64,000 nucleotides of DNA from Sphingobium cloacae (lineage in GTDB: Bacteria > Pseudomonadota > Alphaproteobacteria > Sphingomonadales > Sphingomonadaceae), in contig NZ_AP017655.1 in assembly GCF_002355855.1 (NCBI RefSeq), forward strand, positions 372,001-436,000. Reading direction: 5' to 3'. The notes under the pieces are model-generated. The model was not told where the DNA came from, ran no database searches, and worked only from the letters and a program-made list of their open reading frames with translations. Shown piece after piece: positions 60,319-64,000 of the stretch; the first letter of the stretch is position 1; every line of letters begins with the position of its first letter. The translations under genes and the position numbers were made by a program.

Positions 60319-61152
60319 ATGAGCAGCATTTCACAGATCAAACATGTGCTCGTCGTCGTGGACGGTGCAGAGCATTCCCTGACCGCCGTTGATCAGGCGC
60401 TTGCCTATGCCGGTATGCATGAAGCGGCGCTTACGATCGTCGTCGTGACCGAAAATCTCGCATTCGCCGCGGCGGCTGATGCGATGGCTTTCGCGCAGGC
60501 CATCACGGTATCCGAGGACCAGCGCGACGAACATCTGGCGGCCGTTCGCGAACGAACCAGGAATACCGCGATCGAAGTAGAGGTTCACTCGGTGTTCGAG
60601 GCCAGCGGGCTGATACCCGGTCTCGTGAAGGCTGAAGGCCAGTACGCGGATATCGCGCTGATTCCGGGTGTCGGGCGCTGGCAAAGGGATGGCTTGAGGC
60701 GCCGTATCTCCGAGGCGCTTCTGTTTACGGGCGTGCCGACGGTCATTTTGCCGGCCTCCTGGAATCCTGGTCCCATCGATCACGCCGTATTGGGCTGGAA
60801 CGCATCACTTGAATCGTTCCGCGCCGCGAGGGCGCTTCTCAATCTGGCCGAACCCGATGCCCGTATCGACGTTGCGATTGTCGATGATCCGGGTGTCGAA
60901 TCCGGGGAGCACCGGGGCGGTGTCCAGATCGCCCGCCTTTTCGCGCGACATGGCCATAGCGGCGGCGTTTGTCCGATCAGCTCATCCGGTAAGGATACGT
61001 CGGCTGTCCTTCAGAATTACGCAGTGGAGCAGAAAGCCGATGTGCTCGTGATCGGTGGCTATGGGCGTTCGCGCGCACTCGAGTTCGTGCTTGGCGGCGT
61101 GACGCGGGAACTGATCGATCATCAGCGCCTGCCGATCGTTTTCGTACACTGA
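60319..61152 (+). CDS. tandem-domain universal stress protein
   Basis: The 277-residue protein resembles two UspA folds: the N-terminal one starts KHVLVVVDGAEHSLTAVDQA and includes IALIPGVGRWQRDGLRRRIS, EALLFTGVPTVILPAS; the C-terminal one includes DHAVLGWNASLESFRAARAL and ends ADVLVIGGYGRSRALEFVLG, GVTRELIDHQRLPIVFVH, a good ATP-binding-type loop. It follows element A directly; its promoter is unknown and may have been lost or replaced by the IS. It begins the right half of the stress island with the dehydrogenase gene 36 bp downstream. Confidence 0.88.
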   Translation: MSSISQIKHVLVVVDGAEHSLTAVDQALAYAGMHEAALTIVVVTENLAFAAAADAMAFAQAITVSEDQRDEHLAAVRERTRNTAIEVEVHSVFEASGLIPGLVKAEGQYADIALIPGVGRWQRDGLRRRISEALLFTGVPTVILPASWNPGPIDHAVLGWNASLESFRAARALLNLAEPDARIDVAIVDDPGVESGEHRGGVQIARLFARHGHSGGVCPISSSGKDTSAVLQNYAVEQKADVLVIGGYGRSRALEFVLGGVTRELIDHQRLPIVFVH

Positions 61153-61188
61153 CTGGCGAACCCGTCTAACGGTTGAACGGAGGAGATC

Positions 61189-62226
61189 ATGAAAGCTCTC
61201 GTTTATCATGGCCCCGGCGAGAAGAGTCTCGAGGATCGCCCGAGGCCGGCCTTGCAGGCACCCGGCGATGCGATCGTGCGGATCACGAAGACCACCATTT
61301 GCGGCACCGACCTGCACATCCTGAAGGGGGATGTGCCGACGTGCGAGCCGGGCAGGATCCTCGGACATGAGGGTGTCGGGATCGTGGAGGAGGTCGGAAC
61401 CGCGGTTGGAGCCTTCAAGCCCGGAGATCATGTCCTGATCTCCTGCATCACCTCTTGTGCCCGGTGTGAATATTGCCGGCGCGGCATGTATTCGCATTGC
61501 GTCGAGGGCGGCTGGATATTGGGCAACAGGATCGATGGCACGCAAGCCGAATTCGTGCGCATCCCCCATGCCGACAACAGCCTTCACGCGATCCCGCCGG
61601 GGGCCGATGAGGATGCCCTCGTCATGCTGAGCGACATTCTTCCGACGGGCTATGAGTGCGGCGTCCTGAACGGGAAGGTTGCACCGGGCAGCAGCGTCGC
61701 GATCGTCGGCGCTGGACCGATCGGCCTGGCGACCCTGCTGACTGCGCAATTTTATGCACCGGCCCGGATCATCATGATCGATCTCGACGACAATCGCCTC
61801 GCCGTCGCGCGCAAGTTCGGCGCGACGGACACGTTCAACAGCGGACGTGATCCGGTCGTGAGCCTGGTTCGAGAGCTCACCGACGGCAAGGGGGTCGATA
61901 CGGCTATCGAAGCAGTCGGGATCCCTGCGACATTCGCGTTATGCGAAGAACTGGTCGCGCCCGGCGGGGTAATTGCCAATGTCGGTGTCCACGGCGCCAA
62001 GGTCGACCTCCATCTGGAGGAACTCTGGTCGCGCAACATCACCATCACCACCCGGCTCGTCGACACCGTCAGCACGCCGATGCTCCTGAAGACGGTCGAG
62101 GCCAAGCGCCTGCGGCCCGAACAGCTCGTCACCCATCGTTTCGTGTTGTCGGACATATTGGAGGCGTATGAGACGTTCGCGCGCGCAGCCGATACTCATG
62201 CCTTGAAGGTGGTGATCGACACGTGA
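61189..62226 (+). CDS. zinc-dependent medium-chain alcohol dehydrogenase
   Basis: The 345-residue MDR enzyme has catalytic-zinc ligands in TTICGTDLHILKG (Cys) and GRILGHEGVGIVEEVG (His-Glu), and the four-Cys structural zinc site ISCITSCARCEYCRRGMYSH. The Rossmann motif is VAIVGAGPIGLATLLTAQF with IMIDLDDNRLAVA, the Asp after IMI indicating NAD rather than NADP. It oxidises an alcohol or reduces an aldehyde; the exact substrate cannot be told. GGAGG precedes the ATG. It overlaps the phosphorylase gene by four bases, linking it to nucleotide or pentose metabolism by operon. Confidence 0.92.
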   Translation: MKALVYHGPGEKSLEDRPRPALQAPGDAIVRITKTTICGTDLHILKGDVPTCEPGRILGHEGVGIVEEVGTAVGAFKPGDHVLISCITSCARCEYCRRGMYSHCVEGGWILGNRIDGTQAEFVRIPHADNSLHAIPPGADEDALVMLSDILPTGYECGVLNGKVAPGSSVAIVGAGPIGLATLLTAQFYAPARIIMIDLDDNRLAVARKFGATDTFNSGRDPVVSLVRELTDGKGVDTAIEAVGIPATFALCEELVAPGGVIANVGVHGAKVDLHLEELWSRNITITTRLVDTVSTPMLLKTVEAKRLRPEQLVTHRFVLSDILEAYETFARAADTHALKVVIDT

Positions 62227-63794
62227 TCGGGGTTTCCAGCGATATTCCGGGCGATGCGCAGCAATTCCATCCGAATATAGGGAGTTCCGAACCGGCGGAA
62301 CCATCGTTCGCGCGCGCGCGCCGGCTGCGCCTTCACACGCATCATGAGCTGGTCGCGATCATGCGGACCGACAGCCCGGTGTGCCATGCCGAGGGCCTTG
62401 CCGCGCACACCCAGGTCTATATCCGCAACGGCAGCCAGCCGATCGCGGCCACGCTCTATCAGGTGGAGGGCGACTTCCTGGCCGGCGACGAGATCGGTCT
62501 GTCCGAAGCGGCCTGGGTCGCGCTTGGCGTGGAGGAGGGAACCGTTGTCCAGGTCGGTCATGCGCCGCCCCTCGAATCGATCGCCTGCGTCCGCCAGCGC
62601 ATCTACGGACACAGGCTGAACGGGGCCGCGCTGACCAGCATCGTCGGTGACGTGGTGGCGGGCCGCTATGCCGATGTGCACCTCGCCGCCTTCCTCACGG
62701 CTACCGCCACGCTTCCCTTCGACGAGGACGAGACCTACCATCTCACCAGGGCGATGGTCGAGGCCGGCGACCGTTTGCGCTGGCCGAGCGAGATCGTCGT
62801 CGACAAGCATTGCGTTGGCGGTCTGCCGGGCAACCGCACGAGCCCGATCGTCGTCGCCATCGCTGCCGCCTGCGGTCTGACCATGCCCAAGACGTCGTCG
62901 CGGGCGATCACGTCCCCGGCGGGAACGGCCGATACCATGGAGACGCTCACCCGGGTCGATCTCGACCTTGGCGCCATGCAGCGCGTGGTGGCGGTCGAGG
63001 GCGGCTGCCTCGCCTGGGGCGGCGCGGTCTGCCTCAGTCCCGCCGATGACATCTTCATCGGCGTGGAACGCGCGCTCGACATCGATACGGAGGGGCAGCT
63101 CATCGCCTCCGTTCTGTCGAAGAAGATAGCGGCGGGCGCGACCCATGTGGTGCTCGACATTCCGATCGGGCCGACCGCCAAGGTGCGCAGCGTCGCGGCG
63201 GCCGAACGGCTGGAAGCCACGCTTGGCGCCGTCGCCGCCCGTTTTGGCCTTGTTATCCGCTGTGTCCAGACCGATGGCACCCAGCCCGTCGGCCGGGCGA
63301 TCGGGCCCGCCCTGGAGGCGCGCGACGTGCTGGCGGTGCTGACAGGCGATGCCGATGCTCCGCCGGGCCTTCGGGACCGCGCCTGCACGCTCGCCGGCGT
63401 GGTGCTCGAACTCGGGAAGGTCGCGGAAGAAGGCCAGGGACGCGCGCGCGCCGAACGCACATTGGCCGACGGCAGCGCCTGGGACAGGTTCCAAAGGATA
63501 TGCCAGGCCCAGGGCGGCATGCGCACCCCGCCCACGGCCAGGCTCACCCATCCGATCCTGGCGGCGCATAGCGGCCGCGTCACCCATATCGACAATCGCC
63601 GGATAGCGCGCCTTGCGAAGCTGGCGGGCGCGCCCGACTCGCCGGCCGCGGGCATGCTTCTTCATGTTCGCCTGGGCGACGACGTTATCGCTGGCCAGCC
63701 TTTGCTGACCCTCCACGCCCAGTCGCAGGGTGAAATGGCTTATGCGCTGACCTACGCCGCCGCCAATGCCGACATGCTTGCGATCGTGCCATGA
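62223..63794 (+). CDS. AMP phosphorylase/thymidine phosphorylase-family enzyme
   Basis: The 523-residue protein has the long form of the family: an N-terminal domain of about 90 residues (HTHHELVAIMRTDSPVCHAE), then the conserved core VVDKHCVGGLPGNRTSPIVV and KTSSRAITSPAGTADTMETL (phosphate-binding KTSSRAI and the substrate loop), and a C-terminal swivelling domain with RVTHIDNRRIARLAKLAGAP. The length and KHCVGG/KTSSRAI sequence match the archaeal-type AMP phosphorylase, which makes ribose 1,5-bisphosphate, rather than short DeoA (about 440 residues, KHSTGG). A GTG start overlaps the dehydrogenase stop, and its own stop overlaps the PRPP synthetase start. Confidence 0.85.
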   Translation: MIGVSSDIPGDAQQFHPNIGSSEPAEPSFARARRLRLHTHHELVAIMRTDSPVCHAEGLAAHTQVYIRNGSQPIAATLYQVEGDFLAGDEIGLSEAAWVALGVEEGTVVQVGHAPPLESIACVRQRIYGHRLNGAALTSIVGDVVAGRYADVHLAAFLTATATLPFDEDETYHLTRAMVEAGDRLRWPSEIVVDKHCVGGLPGNRTSPIVVAIAAACGLTMPKTSSRAITSPAGTADTMETLTRVDLDLGAMQRVVAVEGGCLAWGGAVCLSPADDIFIGVERALDIDTEGQLIASVLSKKIAAGATHVVLDIPIGPTAKVRSVAAAERLEATLGAVAARFGLVIRCVQTDGTQPVGRAIGPALEARDVLAVLTGDADAPPGLRDRACTLAGVVLELGKVAEEGQGRARAERTLADGSAWDRFQRICQAQGGMRTPPTARLTHPILAAHSGRVTHIDNRRIARLAKLAGAPDSPAAGMLLHVRLGDDVIAGQPLLTLHAQSQGEMAYALTYAAANADMLAIVP

Positions 63795-64000
63795 CGGCGA
63801 TGCTGTTTTCCATGCCCGGGAACGAACGGCTGGCCGCATCCATCGCGGAACATACCGGGTGGGCGACAGGCACGCTCGAGGTTCGCCGGTTTCCCGATCA
63901 GGAGAGCTATGTCCGGCTCCGCTCCGGGGTGTCGGGATCAGCCGTGGCCGTCATATGCACGCTCGCGCGGCCCGACGACCAGATCATGCGGCTGCTCTTT
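63791..64000 (+). CDS. ribose-phosphate pyrophosphokinase (PRPP synthetase), cut by window end
   Basis: The first 70 residues, MTAMLFSMPGNERLAASIAE and RRFPDQESYVRLRSGVSGSA, VAVICTLARPDDQIMRLLF, match the N-terminal domain of Prs-type enzymes (GN-x-L-A start, RFPDGE-like motif, then C-P-x-D-x-MEL position). The intact enzyme makes PRPP from ribose 5-phosphate and ATP. Its ATG overlaps the phosphorylase stop, so the pair is coupled. It is probably a second, specialised copy rather than the housekeeping prs, because RFPD-QES replaces the usual RFSDGE. Confidence 0.8.
   Translation, partial: MTAMLFSMPGNERLAASIAEHTGWATGTLEVRRFPDQESYVRLRSGVSGSAVAVICTLARPDDQIMRLLF

Noticed and set aside
1..64000. 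CRISPR arrays, tRNA and rRNA genes
   Set aside because: No regularly spaced repeats, cloverleaf-ending CCA sequences or rRNA-like blocks were seen on reading either strand; a covariance-model search would be needed to exclude a small tRNA remnant.

Overview
The window is GC-rich DNA that looks like a sphingomonad (Alphaproteobacteria, Sphingomonadaceae: Sphingobium/Sphingomonas/Novosphingobium type). The reasons are repeated FecI-FecR-TonB receptor loci with STN-domain receptors, DUF736/DUF2493/DUF1419-type mobile-element genes, a MobF relaxase beside a TraC/TraD-like gene, and a cyclic glucan synthase of the alphaproteobacterial NdvB type. No rRNA, tRNA or CRISPR array was seen. Family names come from recognising protein sequence by eye; no database was searched.

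Region 1 (1-3.9 kb) is a scrap zone. It holds a frameshifted integrase fragment, a Sel1 lipoprotein gene overlapping a strikingly AT-rich membrane-protein gene, an intact IS5-family element with a 3-bp target duplication, and a fragment of dnaE2.

Region 2 (3.9-22.4 kb) is an iron-uptake island. Three ECF sigma/FecR/TonB-receptor modules (two on the minus strand, one on the plus strand) surround a methyltransferase (nonsense-mutated)-heme oxygenase-DUF454 operon, an unrelated three-gene plus-strand operon and dps. Two regulatory motifs recur. One is an ECF promoter, TGAAAAwT-N13-CGTY, in front of each fecR and each receptor. The other is a 17-bp palindrome, TTGCGA-N5-TCGCAA (Fur-like), in front of each sigma gene, each receptor and the heme-oxygenase operon. 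The third receptor is cut at its 3' end by an IS21 fragment.

Region 3 (22.9-44.6 kb) is the body of a conjugative or mobilizable element. It has a long plus-strand run of small conserved-unknown genes including a SLOG protein and a TGT/DpdA-like protein, a Phd/PIN toxin-antitoxin pair with a palindromic operator, several large inverted repeats, DUF736 and DUF2493 genes, and a candidate oriT. Then come an RHH protein, a VirD4-type coupling protein, a MobF relaxase, a membrane-anchored Mrr-like nuclease and a lytic transglycosylase. No mating-pore (VirB) genes are present.

Region 4 (45.1-64 kb) is a stress and carbon-metabolism island: PEP synthase, two tandem-domain universal stress proteins, an NdvB-type cyclic glucan synthase truncated by an IS21 element, a Zn-alcohol dehydrogenase, an AMP/thymidine phosphorylase and the start of a PRPP synthetase. 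The IS21 element itself carries a second, intact IS21 element with a 5-bp target duplication inside its istA. The last 497 bp of the outer element recur identically at 22.4 kb, so direct repeats bracket about 37 kb.
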